Positions 37,629 to 46,953 are shown, numbered from the stretch's first letter. The stretch is DNA of 64,000 bases from Dorea phocaeensis (GCF_900240315.1 NZ_OEPZ01000003.1:310001-374000), one strand, 5' to 3'. Notes: a model not told the origin generated them from the letters alone. Translations and numbers: made by a program.

Positions 37629-38870
37629 TTAAGATTCTGGCATCTTCTCTTCCCGACGCAGAATATCGTAAACATCAGCCTCCTTATCAAGCTCTACATA
37701 CAGAACTTGTTTGGGGTGCGGAGCGCTTTCCTGCTCACAGCCATCTTCGTCTACGATCCGTCTGACTATCGTCTTTTCGTTTCCTCCATCTGGCTTCATA
37801 ATCTCAATTTCTTCTCCGACAGAAAATTTATTTCTCTGCTCGATTCGGCACATTCCGTCCTTCTTCTCTCCGACAATTCCCAAATATGTGTACTCTTTGA
37901 CATAAGTATTACTGTCATAGATCTGACTTTCATCTCCCGGCTTTCCAAAGTAGAATCCGGTTGTAAACTGCCGATAAGTACAGTTGGAAATCTGATCCAA
38001 ATACCAAGGCATATTTGCCTCATACTTCTTCGGATCCTCCAGATAATCGTCAATGGCTTTCCGATAGGTTCTTGCTACTGTCGCTACATAAAGCGCTGTC
38101 TTCATTCGCCCTTCGATCTTAAAGCTATCAATTCCGGCCTCGATCATTTCTGGAATATGCTCAATCATACACAGATCCTTGGAATTGAAAATATAGGTTC
38201 CGCGCTCATTTTCATAAACCGGCATATACTCGCCAGGTCTCGTCTCCTCAACAACCGCATATTTCCAGCGACAAGGATGCGTACAGGCTCCCTGATTCGC
38301 ATCTCTTCCCGTGAAAAAGTTACTTAACAGGCATCTTCCGGAGTAGGAAATACACATAGCGCCATGAATAAAGCTTTCGATCTCCATCTCTGCCGGAATA
38401 CGCTCCCGAATTTCTTTAATCTCTTTTAAAGACAGCTCTCTGGCTGTCACCACTCTTTTTGCCCCTTGATTCCACCAGAAATTGAAGGTTCCGTAGTTTG
38501 TGTTATTGGCCTGTGTACTCACATGTCTCTCAATCTCCGGACAAATCTCCTTCGCCATCTGGAAGATGGCTGGATCTGCGATAATCAATGCATCCGGACC
38601 AATTTCCTTTAATTCTTTTAAGTAGGTTTCCACACCATCAAGATCCTCGTTATGAGCCAGAATATTGACCGTCACATGAACCTTCGCCCCATGCTCATGG
38701 GCGAACCGGATTCCCTCCTTCATATCTTCCATCGAAAAATTCTTTGCCTTCGCGCGCAGCCCAAATGATTCGCCTCCAATATATACGGCATCTGCACCGA
38801 AAACAACTGCTGTCTTCAACACTTCCAGGCTGCTTGCCGGGATCAGCAATTCCGGACGTTTCTGTTCCAT
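37629..38870 (-). CDS. Peptidase U32 family protein
   Basis: 413-aa U32 family member. Signatures include LLIPASSLEVLKTAVVFGADAVYIGG at the start, HVTVNILAHNEDL, the family block ESFIHGAMCISYSGRCLLSNF, and the cysteines in NQGACTHPCRW. Many U32 proteins are RNA hydroxylation (TrhP/RlhA) enzymes rather than collagenases, and this one resembles the TrhP-type group. That would fit the adjacent methyltransferase, whose family can act on 5-hydroxyuridine in tRNA. ATG 38870 follows GAAGGAG; a longer start at 38924 would overlap the upstream gene without a ribosome site. Confidence 0.9.
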   Translation of the reverse strand: MEQKRPELLIPASSLEVLKTAVVFGADAVYIGGESFGLRAKAKNFSMEDMKEGIRFAHEHGAKVHVTVNILAHNEDLDGVETYLKELKEIGPDALIIADPAIFQMAKEICPEIERHVSTQANNTNYGTFNFWWNQGAKRVVTARELSLKEIKEIRERIPAEMEIESFIHGAMCISYSGRCLLSNFFTGRDANQGACTHPCRWKYAVVEETRPGEYMPVYENERGTYIFNSKDLCMIEHIPEMIEAGIDSFKIEGRMKTALYVATVARTYRKAIDDYLEDPKKYEANMPWYLDQISNCTYRQFTTGFYFGKPGDESQIYDSNTYVKEYTYLGIVGEKKDGMCRIEQRNKFSVGEEIEIMKPDGGNEKTIVRRIVDEDGCEQESAPHPKQVLYVELDKEADVYDILRREEKMPES

Positions 38871-38910
38871 CTCTTTTTCTCCTTCTTTTGATTCCTGTAT
38901 TCTTTCTCTT

Positions 38911-39552
38911 CTATTTTCTGACACTTAGCGCCACACCGTCTCCCAGTGGAAGAATTGATGTCTGCAGACGTTCATCATGCTTTAATTCGTATAAATACTC
39001 CCGCATACGGCTGTGAATCGTCCGATTTCTCCGCTCTACGGCAAATCGAGACTCAATAATATCTCCATCCTGCAGCACATTATCCGACATCAGCACTCCG
39101 CCCGGAGCAAGAAGCCGAATAGCTTCCGGCATATAATGGATATACTGGCCTTTTGCTGCATCCATAAAAATAAAGTCATACGGACCAGTAAGGGAGCGCA
39201 TTACCTCCAACGCATCTCCTTCCACCAGGGTGATCTGATCTTCCCTTCCTGCCCGTTTAAAGTTCTCCCGGGCAATAGGAATCCGTTTTTCATATTTTTC
39301 AATTGTCGTAATATGACTTCCCTGCGGCAGGTATTCACTCATCAGAATCGCCGAAAAGCCAATTGCTGTTCCGACTTCCAATACCTGCATAGGCTGCTTC
39401 ATTGCAAGAAGCACCTTTAGAAAACTCTGAGTCTCTTTCCGGATAATCGGCACAAAGGTCTCAAGTGCCTCCTGTTCAATCTCCTCAATCACCGAACGTT
39501 CCGCCGTCTCCAACGAATGGATATAGGTGATCATTCTCTCATCAACTATCAT
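38911..39552 (-). CDS. Class I SAM-dependent O-methyltransferase (TrmR/YrrM-like)
   Basis: 213-aa methyltransferase of the catechol-O-methyltransferase-like fold, with SAM motif VLEVGTAIGFSAILM, TLVEGDALEVM and the catalytic metal motif FIFMDAAKGQY. In Bacillus the homologue TrmR methylates 5-hydroxyuridine at tRNA position 34, and U32-type TrhP makes that hydroxyl; the U32 gene lies immediately downstream here. ATG 39552 follows AAGGAAG; a longer frame to 39687 runs into RNase J. Confidence 0.88.
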   Translation of the reverse strand: MIVDERMITYIHSLETAERSVIEEIEQEALETFVPIIRKETQSFLKVLLAMKQPMQVLEVGTAIGFSAILMSEYLPQGSHITTIEKYEKRIPIARENFKRAGREDQITLVEGDALEVMRSLTGPYDFIFMDAAKGQYIHYMPEAIRLLAPGGVLMSDNVLQDGDIIESRFAVERRNRTIHSRMREYLYELKHDERLQTSILPLGDGVALSVRK

Positions 39553-39596
39553 TTGAGCAACTTCCTTTTTCTTTTCATCCACCAATGAATAAGTTA

Positions 39597-39627
39597 GGAC
39601 GTAACCCCTAAGGAAAGGGTTACGTCC
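39597..39627. repeat. Hairpin after the RNase J gene
   Basis: Perfect 11-bp inverted repeat GGACGTAACCC / GGGTTACGTCC with a 9-base loop, starting 6 bases past the rnj stop. There is no T run after the stem, so it may stabilise or process the mRNA rather than terminate it. Confidence 0.7.
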
Positions 39628-39632
39628 CCATC

Positions 39633-41300
39633 TTATACATCCATAATAATCGGTAAAATCATCGGACGTCTTTTCGTCCGTTTCCAAATAAATTCATTCA
39701 TCGTGTCACGGATGACCATTTTAATCTTGCTCCAGTCCGCATTTCTCTGGTGCATCAGGCAATCCTCTACTGCATCAGTCACGATCTTTCTCGCCTCTTC
39801 CATCAGACCTTCAGACTCCCGCACATACACGAATCCACGAGATACAATGTCTGGTCCTGCCAAAAGCTGGTTGCTTCCCTTTTCTAGGGTAAGCACCACG
39901 ATCAAAATTCCATCCTCTGCCAGATGCTGACGATCTCTTAACACAATGTTTCCAACATCTCCAACACCAAGTCCATCTACCAAAATCGCTCCGGTGTGTA
40001 CTTTGTCTACCACCTTTGCCTCTTCATTACTTAACTCAAGTACGTCTCCCGACTGAAGGATGAACACATTATCCTTCGGTATTCCAAGACTGGTTGCAAT
40101 TCCTGCATTCGCCTTTAAGTGACGGTATTCTCCGTGCACCGGAACAGCATATTTCGGTTTCACAAGAGAATAGATCAGTTTTAACTCTTCCTGACAGGCA
40201 TGTCCTGAGACATGAGCATCCTGGAAGATCACATTTGCTCCCTTAGATGAGAGTTCATTAATCACACGGGAAACCGATTTTTCATTTCCCGGAATCGGGT
40301 TAGAACTGAAAATAACAGTATCTCCCGGCATAATCGTAATCTTCTTATGCACGTCCGCCGCCATTCTCGACAATGCCGCCATGGATTCTCCCTGGCTTCC
40401 TGTCGTAATCAGAACCATCTTCTCCGGCGGATAATTCTTCATCTGATCCAGTTCAATCAAGGTCTTATCCGGCACATTCAGATAACCCAACTCCTGCGCA
40501 ACCTGAATAATATTTACCATGCTGCGGCCTTCTACCACAACCTTTCGGCCATACTTGCATGCAGAGTTGATAATCTGCTGCACACGGTCTACGTTCGACG
40601 CAAATGTAGCAATAATAATTCTTGTATTCTGATGCTCTGCAAAAATATGATCAAAGGTAATTCCTACCGTACGCTCCGATTGTGTAAATCCTTTGCGCTC
40701 TGCATTGGTACTGTCAGACATCAGCGCCAGTACCCCTTTCTTTCCGATCTCCGCAAATCTCTGCAGATCGATAGCATCACCGAACACCGGCGTATAATCG
40801 ACCTTAAAGTCTCCCGTATGAACAACAATACCGGCCGGGGAATAGATTGCCAGCGCTGCCGCATCCTGGATACTATGGTTCGTCTTAATAAACTCGATTC
40901 TAAACTGTCCCAAATTGATAGACTGTCCGTGCTTTACTACTTTTCTTCTGGTGCTGCGAAGCAAATTATGCTCAGACAGCTTTCGCTCAATAATTCCCAT
41001 AGTAAGCTTTGTCGCATAAATCGGAAGATTCATCTCCCGCAACACATAAGACAACGCTCCGATGTGATCCTCATGCCCGTGGGTAATGACAAATCCCTTT
41101 ACTTTCTGAATATTATCCTTCAAATAGGTAACATCCGGAATCACAAGGTCAATTCCCAGCATATCATCTTCCGGGAACGCCAGACCACAGTCCACCACAA
41201 TAATACTGTCTTCGTATTCAAAGGCAGTAATGTTCATTCCAATCTTTTCCAAACCTCCAAGTGGAATGATACGCAATTTTCCATTGTTTTCTCTTTTCAA
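39633..41300 (-). CDS. Ribonuclease J
   Basis: 555-aa metallo-beta-lactamase/beta-CASP ribonuclease acting as 5'-3' exonuclease and endonuclease. The zinc motif is HGHEDH (VITHGHEDHIGAL near residue 73), later ligands lie in VVHTGDFK and SGHACQEE, and the beta-CASP block contains TTGSQGE. Length is the normal RNase J1/J2 size; which paralogue cannot be told from this window. The start is a TTG at 41300, decided by GGAGGTG upstream. It follows fur by 30 bases. Confidence 0.95.
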   Translation of the reverse strand: MKRENNGKLRIIPLGGLEKIGMNITAFEYEDSIIVVDCGLAFPEDDMLGIDLVIPDVTYLKDNIQKVKGFVITHGHEDHIGALSYVLREMNLPIYATKLTMGIIERKLSEHNLLRSTRRKVVKHGQSINLGQFRIEFIKTNHSIQDAAALAIYSPAGIVVHTGDFKVDYTPVFGDAIDLQRFAEIGKKGVLALMSDSTNAERKGFTQSERTVGITFDHIFAEHQNTRIIIATFASNVDRVQQIINSACKYGRKVVVEGRSMVNIIQVAQELGYLNVPDKTLIELDQMKNYPPEKMVLITTGSQGESMAALSRMAADVHKKITIMPGDTVIFSSNPIPGNEKSVSRVINELSSKGANVIFQDAHVSGHACQEELKLIYSLVKPKYAVPVHGEYRHLKANAGIATSLGIPKDNVFILQSGDVLELSNEEAKVVDKVHTGAILVDGLGVGDVGNIVLRDRQHLAEDGILIVVLTLEKGSNQLLAGPDIVSRGFVYVRESEGLMEEARKIVTDAVEDCLMHQRNADWSKIKMVIRDTMNEFIWKRTKRRPMILPIIMDV

Positions 41301-41330
41301 ATTAACACCTCCATGTGTCTCTTTTCCGTA

Positions 41331-41786
41331 CTACTTTTTCTTTTCACGGCATTCTTTGCATTGTCCATAAAATTTTAATTCGTGGTCTAACACATGAAAT
41401 CCCATTGCCTCCTCGATATGCGCCTCCAACTCGTCCAAAAGGTCATCCTTGAAAGGAAGCACCTTTCCACAGGTTCTGCATATTAAGTGGTGATGATGAT
41501 GCTTATTCTCTCCGTCACAGAATTCCCCAATCTCATAACGAATACATCCATCATCCAGATTAATCCGATCCACCAATTGCATTTCTAACAACAACTGCAA
41601 TGTCCGATATATGGTAGCCAGCCCGATTTCCGGGTAGTCTTCCTTCACTAATTCATAGATATCCTCTGCAGTCATGTGCCTATCGCGCTGATCTGCGAGT
41701 ACTTCTAATACCAGTAACCGCTGGTTGGTCACTTTTAAGCCTTTTTCTTTCAGCATCTCTTTAAATTCTTCTTTACTGATAGACAT
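41331..41786 (-). CDS. Fur family metal-responsive regulator
   Basis: 151-aa Fur-type regulator: winged helix with TNQRLLVLEVL and a DNA-recognition helix in EIGLATIYRTLQLL, then the metal-rich hinge NKHHHHHLICRTCGK. Two Cys pairs (CRTC and CKEC near the end) form the structural zinc site. Whether it senses iron, zinc or peroxide (Fur, Zur, PerR) cannot be read safely; the HHHHHLIC run resembles Fur more than PerR. It is the fourth gene of the ireB-ruvX-DUF1292-fur group. Confidence 0.94.
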   Translation of the reverse strand: MSISKEEFKEMLKEKGLKVTNQRLLVLEVLADQRDRHMTAEDIYELVKEDYPEIGLATIYRTLQLLLEMQLVDRINLDDGCIRYEIGEFCDGENKHHHHHLICRTCGKVLPFKDDLLDELEAHIEEAMGFHVLDHELKFYGQCKECREKKK

Positions 41787-41792
41787 CCCACT

Positions 41793-42053
41793 CTACCTTT
41801 CAATCTCAACATCTTCCAGAAGTTCTTCAAACACTTTTGAGACTGCTGCAAGCTCCACATCATCTCCCACAATCTCATAAAGGCTGTCCGCCTCTCCTTC
41901 TCCGGACGTATCTTTCAGAATCAGACATTCTGCGTCATCGTCTTCCGAATCTGTTACCAGAATGTAAGACACTCCACTTACTCTCGTCTGCTCCAGCACA
42001 AAGAACTCCACTTCCTCCTGAAGTTCCTCAGACATAAACTTAATTTTTTCCAT
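41793..42053 (-). CDS. DUF1292 family protein
   Basis: 86-aa small acidic protein with the DUF1292 pattern (VLEQTRVSGVSYILVTDSEDDDAECLILKD). Function unknown; it is usually found between ruvX and fur in Clostridia, as here. ATG 42053 follows GAGGTG with a 6-base gap; the frame opening at 42062 is that ribosome site itself. It starts 5 bases after the ruvX stop. Confidence 0.9.
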   Translation of the reverse strand: MEKIKFMSEELQEEVEFFVLEQTRVSGVSYILVTDSEDDDAECLILKDTSGEGEADSLYEIVGDDVELAAVSKVFEELLEDVEIER

Positions 42054-42058
42054 ACTTA

Positions 42059-42484
42059 TCACCTCGAAATCGAATCCAGATATCCCTGTAATATAAAAAC
42101 AGCCGCAATTTTATCTATATATTTTTTGCGATCCTCACGTCTTACTTTATTCTCGATTAACGTCCGTTCCGCTTCCACCGTAGTCAGACGCTCATCCCAC
42201 ATCACGACCTCAAGGCCGGTCCGTCTGGTAAGCATCTTCCCGAATTCTATAGATTGTTCCGCCCGATTTCCAATATCATTATTCATATGTTTGGGAAGGC
42301 CGAGGACAATTCGCTCCACCTGGTACTCTTCAATTAACGCTTCGATCCGAGCACAGGTTTTGCGCAGCTTGTTCTCTTCCTTCCTGCAGATGGTCTCTAC
42401 TGCCTGAGCCGTGATCCCGAGGGGATCACTGACTGCTACGCCTACCGTCTTTGAACCGTAGTCCAGTCCCATAATCCTCATCAT
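42059..42484 (-). CDS. ruvX: RuvX/YqgF RNase H-fold nuclease
   Basis: 141-aa YqgF family protein: [18 protein letters not shown] at the start (catalytic Asp), [12 protein letters not shown] and WDERLTT (Glu). The family is implicated in Holliday junction resolution or, better supported, trimming of pre-16S rRNA. It begins 2 bases after ireB; several nearby ATG codons (42484, 42481, 42472) leave the exact start open. Confidence 0.94.
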   Translation of the reverse strand: MMRIMGLDYGSKTVGVAVSDPLGITAQAVETICRKEENKLRKTCARIEALIEEYQVERIVLGLPKHMNNDIGNRAEQSIEFGKMLTRRTGLEVVMWDERLTTVEAERTLIENKVRREDRKKYIDKIAAVFILQGYLDSISR

Positions 42485-42486
42485 TA

Positions 42487-42750
42487 TTATACCCAGTTAT
42501 GATGCTCGATATACGTCTTGAGCATCTCTTCTACCAATTCATCCCGCTCCATCTTCATAATCAGACTTCTTGCTCCGTTATGGCTTGTAATATACGTCGG
42601 ATCTCCCGACATAATATAGCCGACAATCTGATTTACAGGATTGTATCCCTTTTCACTCAACGCTTTGTACACGATCTCCAGAATATCTTTTGCCTGAATC
42701 TGCGGACCGCTTTCTACCTGAAAAAACTGAGTGCTGCTTAAATCTTTCAT
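42487..42750 (-). CDS. IreB family regulatory phosphoprotein (UPF0297)
   Basis: 87-aa IreB/YrzL protein: [45 protein letters not shown]. In Enterococcus IreB is a substrate of the PASTA kinase IreK and affects cephalosporin resistance. TTGGAGG precedes the start. It heads the ireB-ruvX-DUF1292-fur cluster, a conserved Firmicutes arrangement. Confidence 0.95.
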   Translation of the reverse strand: MKDLSSTQFFQVESGPQIQAKDILEIVYKALSEKGYNPVNQIVGYIMSGDPTYITSHNGARSLIMKMERDELVEEMLKTYIEHHNWV

Positions 42751-42807
42751 TTACTCACGTCCTCCAATCATATTTCTCTTCTATTTTAACTGATTAGCAT
42801 TCAAAAT

Positions 42808-44097
42808 TCAATGTATTATTTGCAAATGGCTCTCAATTTCTACATTTACCAACTGATTCGTGAGATTTTCTTCGGTTTTTCGTCCAATTTTGACATACTC
42901 CTTTGTATGTCCCACCTGCCAGGTTTCTCCGTCAATCTGCACAGCCTCTTCCATCAGCACCTCCTGGGTTGTTCCAATCAGACGTTCCTCGTATTCCTTC
43001 TGCTTCTTCTTGTTAAGCTCAAGAAGTTCGTTGCTTCTTCTGGTTTTCTCCGTCTCCGGTATCTGATTTTCCATCGCAGCCGCCTTCGTCCCCTGCCGCC
43101 TGGAATACTTAAACACATGCGTCTCATAGAAATCCACTTGATCTACAAATGCCTTTGACGCTGCAAACTCTTCTTGCGTTTCCCCAGGAAATCCCACAAT
43201 AACATCCGTCGTCAATGCCGGATGGTCAAAGTATTTCCGAAGCAGTTTGCAGCCATCCATGTATTCCTCTGCTGTATAGCGGCGGTTCATCCTCCTTAGC
43301 GTCTCATCGCAGCCACTTTGCAAAGATAAATGAAAATGAGGGCACATTTTCGGAAGCTTCGCAATCGCCTGTACAAATTCCTCCGTGATAATTCGAGGCT
43401 CCAGACTTCCCAGCCGGATTCTCTCAATACCAGACACTTCGTGAACCCCCTGAATCAGAGACAGTAAGTTTTCACCGGTGTCCACTCCGTAGGAACTTAA
43501 ATGAATCCCAGTCAAAACCACTTCCTTATATCCGCCTTCCGCAAGTTTTTTCACTTCCGCAATCACACTGTCATAGCTTCTGCTTCTGACGCGTCCTCTT
43601 GCGAACGGAATAATACAATAAGAGCAAAACTGATTACAACCATCCTGCACTTTAATATAAGCCCTGGTATGTTCCGCGGTCTTCGTCAGATGGAGTTCCT
43701 CATACTCATCTGTATGATTGATATCGATCACTTCTTTCTGCACCGTCTGTTTTTCTTTTGAAGCTTCATATTCTGCCAGGATCTCTACGATATTCTTCTT
43801 CCGATTGTTTCCAACTACAATATCAATGCTCTCATCTATCTCGTCTTGTTTTGCCTGGACATAACAACCGCATGCAACCACTACCGCATCTGGGTTCTTC
43901 TTCTTTGCCCGGTGCAGCATCTGTCTGGATTTGCGATCCGCCATATTCGTCACTGTACAGGTATTAATAATATAGACATCTGCATCCTCGTGAAACGGAA
44001 CGATTTCATATCCCTCCTGTTCCAGCAATTCCTGCATTGCCTCTGTCTCATATGCATTTACTTTACATCCAAGATTATGTAACGCTGCTCTCTTCAT
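42808..44097 (-). CDS. mtaB: tRNA t6A37 methylthiotransferase MtaB
   Basis: 429-aa radical SAM methylthiotransferase that makes ms2t6A at position 37 of tRNAs. The N-terminal UPF0004 domain has cluster cysteines at LGCKVN, NTCTVT and ACGCYV. The radical SAM motif is CNQFCSYCIIPFARG, and a C-terminal TRAM domain is present. The LGCKVN/RGRVRSR pattern points to MtaB rather than MiaB or RimO. The start ATG follows GAGGAATC. It is divergent from the HPr-like gene. Confidence 0.93.
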   Translation of the reverse strand: MKRAALHNLGCKVNAYETEAMQELLEQEGYEIVPFHEDADVYIINTCTVTNMADRKSRQMLHRAKKKNPDAVVVACGCYVQAKQDEIDESIDIVVGNNRKKNIVEILAEYEASKEKQTVQKEVIDINHTDEYEELHLTKTAEHTRAYIKVQDGCNQFCSYCIIPFARGRVRSRSYDSVIAEVKKLAEGGYKEVVLTGIHLSSYGVDTGENLLSLIQGVHEVSGIERIRLGSLEPRIITEEFVQAIAKLPKMCPHFHLSLQSGCDETLRRMNRRYTAEEYMDGCKLLRKYFDHPALTTDVIVGFPGETQEEFAASKAFVDQVDFYETHVFKYSRRQGTKAAAMENQIPETEKTRRSNELLELNKKKQKEYEERLIGTTQEVLMEEAVQIDGETWQVGHTKEYVKIGRKTEENLTNQLVNVEIESHLQIIH

Positions 44098-44173
44098 CGC
44101 TTGATTCCTCTTCTTTCTCTACAGTTTTCCATCTTTTTTTGTATTTCTTAATGCCTCTTTGACAATTTATTCC

Positions 44174-44202
44174 TTGACTTTTATCCGCCATACTTTTAAG
44201 AT
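44174..44202 (+). promoter_or_regulatory. Promoter of the HPr-like gene
   Basis: TTGACT (44174-44179), a 17-base spacer and TAAGAT (44197-44202), 37 bases before the start. Confidence 0.6.
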
Positions 44203-44239
44203 AATGTTAGCACATGAATTATCAAGGAGGTACGACCCA

Positions 44240-44476
44240 ATGAAAACAATACAGATTTCTTTAAATTCTATCGACAAGGTAAAATCCTTTGTAAACGATA
44301 TCACCAAATTCGACTATGACTTTGATCTGGTATCCGGAAGATACGTCATCGACGCAAAATCCATTATGGGAATTTTCAGCCTGGATCTTTCTAAGCCGAT
44401 TGAACTGAACATCCATGTTGACAATTCAGATATCGATTCCATTCTGGAGATTTTAAAACCATATATCTGTGAATAA
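44240..44476 (+). CDS. HPr-like protein lacking the active-site histidine
   Basis: 78 aa. The C-terminal two thirds align with HPr: VIDAKSIMGIFSLDLSKPIELNIHV corresponds to the VNAKSIMGVLSL block around Ser46, the HPr-kinase site. The N-terminal active-site loop (normally GLHARPA with phospho-His15) is replaced by SLNSIDKVKSFV, without His. It therefore cannot pass phosphate in the PTS as HPr does and may be a regulatory, Crh-like protein. CAAGGAGGTACGACCCA precedes the ATG. It has its own promoter and terminator. Confidence 0.88.
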   Translation: MKTIQISLNSIDKVKSFVNDITKFDYDFDLVSGRYVIDAKSIMGIFSLDLSKPIELNIHVDNSDIDSILEILKPYICE

Positions 44477-44502
44477 ATCGATTGTCTCATATAAAAACGA
44501 TC

Positions 44503-44549
44503 AGGGCTGTTACAAAACACTGGAACGTGTCATGTTTTGCAACAGCCCT
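44503..44549. terminator. Bidirectional terminator between HPr-like gene and thiI
   Basis: 17-bp stem AGGGCTGTTACAAAACA / TGTTTTGCAACAGCCCT with one mismatch and a 13-base loop; followed by CTTTTTATTTT on the plus strand. Confidence 0.88.
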
Positions 44550-44553
44550 CTTT

Positions 44554-45735
44554 TTATTTTACTTCAATAATTTCAACGGAATCAATTGCCTCTCTCATCA
44601 GTTCCTCAATTTTTTCTTCCAACTTTTCTTCTGAACGTCTGATCACATCCACATTTGGTTTGGTCACCGGATGCTTGGCTACAAAGATCGTACAACAATC
44701 TTCAAACGGCTGGATAGACGTCTCAAAGGTATTGATCTTCTGCGCTATATCTACAATGTCCTGCTTGTCAAATCCAATCACCGGACGATATACCGGCATA
44801 GTACACACATCGTTCGTTGCCGCAAGGCTTTGCATGGTCTGGCTTGCCACCTGTCCAATACTCTCTCCTGTAATCAGCCCCAGACATCCGTCTTTCTTAG
44901 CAAAATGCTCCGCAATCCGCATCATATACCGCCGCATAATAATAGTCAATTCATCATGCGGACACTGATCATAGATATACAACTGAATATCCGTAAAGTT
45001 CACCACATGCAGTTTGATCGGACCTGAATACTTTGATACCAGCTTCGCCAGATCTACCACTTTCTGCTTTGCTCGTTCACTGGTATACGGCGGAGCATGG
45101 AAATAGGTAGCTTCCAGGCCAACTCCACGCTTAGAAATCATATATCCTGCCACCGGGCTGTCAATTCCGCCGGACAAAAGAAGCATGGCAGATCCATTGG
45201 TTCCTACAGGCATTCCACCCGCTCCTGGAATAATCTGCGAATATACATAAATCTCGTGACGAATCTCCACATTCAGCATAACTTCCGGGTGATGTACATC
45301 CACCTTCGTCTCAGGGAACGCTTCTAAAATCACCTCTCCCAAATCACAATTAATCTCCATAGATGTCTTTGGATAAGATTTTCTCGCTCGTCTCGCTTCT
45401 ACTTTAAAGGTCAATTTTTTATCTGGATACATCTCATCCATATAAGCAACTACGTCCTTTTTCAGTTCTTCAAACCCGCGATCTTCCATACGGACAACCG
45501 GGCAGATACCAACAATTCCGAATACTCGCTTCAAATGTTCCACGGTATCCTCATAATCATACTCTCCCTCACAATCCACATAGATTCTCGCCTGGGATTT
45601 GTGTACATGGAAGTCTCCATCCACATCACGAAGGGCAAACCGGATCTGTCTGACGAGGGCATCTTCAAACAGATACCGATTTTTACCCTTAATTCCTATC
45701 TCTCCGTACTTCAATAAAAATGTATGAAATCTCAT
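44554..45735 (-). CDS. thiI: tRNA 4-thiouridine synthase ThiI
   Basis: 393-aa ThiI with an N-terminal ferredoxin-like/THUMP region and the PP-loop ATPase motif LLSGGIDSPVAGYM. It thiolates U8 of tRNAs. There is no C-terminal rhodanese domain, as in Gram-positive ThiI, so the cysteine desulfurase encoded 14 bases upstream probably delivers sulfur directly. GGAGAAGATAGAG precedes the start. Confidence 0.96.
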   Translation of the reverse strand: MRFHTFLLKYGEIGIKGKNRYLFEDALVRQIRFALRDVDGDFHVHKSQARIYVDCEGEYDYEDTVEHLKRVFGIVGICPVVRMEDRGFEELKKDVVAYMDEMYPDKKLTFKVEARRARKSYPKTSMEINCDLGEVILEAFPETKVDVHHPEVMLNVEIRHEIYVYSQIIPGAGGMPVGTNGSAMLLLSGGIDSPVAGYMISKRGVGLEATYFHAPPYTSERAKQKVVDLAKLVSKYSGPIKLHVVNFTDIQLYIYDQCPHDELTIIMRRYMMRIAEHFAKKDGCLGLITGESIGQVASQTMQSLAATNDVCTMPVYRPVIGFDKQDIVDIAQKINTFETSIQPFEDCCTIFVAKHPVTKPNVDVIRRSEEKLEEKIEELMREAIDSVEIIEVK

Positions 45736-45748
45736 TCTCTATCTTCTC

Positions 45749-46909
45749 CTAATGTCTGGTATATTTCCGTAGCATCGGTACTATATTATATAGTGTATCC
45801 AGGGTATAGTCAATCTCTTCCGGCGTGGTAAATTCCGACATGCTGAATCGAAGTGTTGCATCCAAAAATTCCCGCTTCGCTCCGATCCCCTTCAGCACCC
45901 CGCTGATCTGCGGATGATTGGACGAACATGCGGATCCGGAAGATACATAGATTCCCTTTTCCTCCAGCGCATGCAGAAGCACTTCACTCCTTATGTCTGC
46001 AAATCCCACGCTGATGATGTGCGGTGCCGACGTCTCATCAAAAAGGCCATGGATCACTGTGTCCGGAATCTTTGTAATACCTTCAATAAATCGTTCTTTC
46101 AACCGACGCATCTGCGCTACTTTTTCGTCCAGATTTTCATAGACCGTCTTCGCCGCCACCCCAAGTCCGGCAATCCCGGGAACATTCTCCGTACCGGAGC
46201 GAATATTCTTCTGTTGCTCTCCACCAAAGACTATCGGCTTAATCTTCACGTGTTCATCAATATACAACGCTCCAATTCCTTTCGGCCCATGAATCTTGTG
46301 ACCACTGATCGAACACATATCCACCTTCAACCGCTTTGGATAAATATGGTATTTTCCAAATCCCTGCACAGCATCCACATGGAACAGAATATTTTTATTA
46401 TAAGCCTTTACAATGCTGGCTGCTTCCTGGATTGGCTGCACGGATCCCACCTCGTTGTTTACATACATAATGGAAACCAGGATCGTTTCCTCACACAACG
46501 CCTCTTTCAGAGCCTCCAGCTCAATCCGTCCATAGGGATCTACCGGCAAATAGGTAACCCGAAATCCTTCCTCTTCTTCCAGATATCGCATCGTATTCAA
46601 AATAGCCGGATGTTCAATAGAGGAAGTAATCAGATGCTTTCCCGCACGATGATTTGCTCTCGCCGCTCCAATCAACGCCAAATTATCGCTTTCTGTTCCT
46701 CCTGAGGTGAAAAAGATCTCCTTTTCCTGTACCTTCCAAATCTTCGCCAACGTCTCCTTCGCTTCTTTTACATAGTTTTCTGCCGCTACTCCCTTCGCGT
46801 GCATAGAGGACGGATTACCGTAGTCTTCACACATAACCTTTCGTACAATATCCCCTACGCAGGCGTAGGCCTGTGTAGTAGCGGAGTTATCCAGATATAC
46901 TTCTTTCAT
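45749..46909 (-). CDS. Cysteine desulfurase (NifS/IscS-like) paired with ThiI
   Basis: 386-aa PLP enzyme taking sulfur from cysteine. The PLP lysine is in SISGHKIHGPKG, and the persulfide cysteine in SSGSACSSNHPQISG. The N-terminal YLDNSATT is the usual family start. ATG 46909 fits AGGAAG upstream; the GTG at 46918 is also in frame. Being next to thiI suggests the NifZ-type role (dedicated sulfur donor for 4-thiouridine) rather than general Fe-S assembly. Confidence 0.94.
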   Translation of the reverse strand: MKEVYLDNSATTQAYACVGDIVRKVMCEDYGNPSSMHAKGVAAENYVKEAKETLAKIWKVQEKEIFFTSGGTESDNLALIGAARANHRAGKHLITSSIEHPAILNTMRYLEEEEGFRVTYLPVDPYGRIELEALKEALCEETILVSIMYVNNEVGSVQPIQEAASIVKAYNKNILFHVDAVQGFGKYHIYPKRLKVDMCSISGHKIHGPKGIGALYIDEHVKIKPIVFGGEQQKNIRSGTENVPGIAGLGVAAKTVYENLDEKVAQMRRLKERFIEGITKIPDTVIHGLFDETSAPHIISVGFADIRSEVLLHALEEKGIYVSSGSACSSNHPQISGVLKGIGAKREFLDATLRFSMSEFTTPEEIDYTLDTLYNIVPMLRKYTRH

Positions 46910-46953
46910 ACGTTTCACTTCCTGTTTTATTTTCTTCTTATTATCAGAATATG

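Noticed and set aside
39597-39627. Standard intrinsic terminator after rnj
   Set aside because: The stem is perfect but has no T run on the minus strand, so I list it only as a hairpin.
40347-41378. 343-codon plus-strand ORF
   Set aside because: Antisense to the clear RNase J gene; composition (His/Arg/Asn rich) is that of a shadow frame.
45914-46705. 263-codon plus-strand ORF
   Set aside because: Antisense to the cysteine desulfurase gene; a shadow frame.
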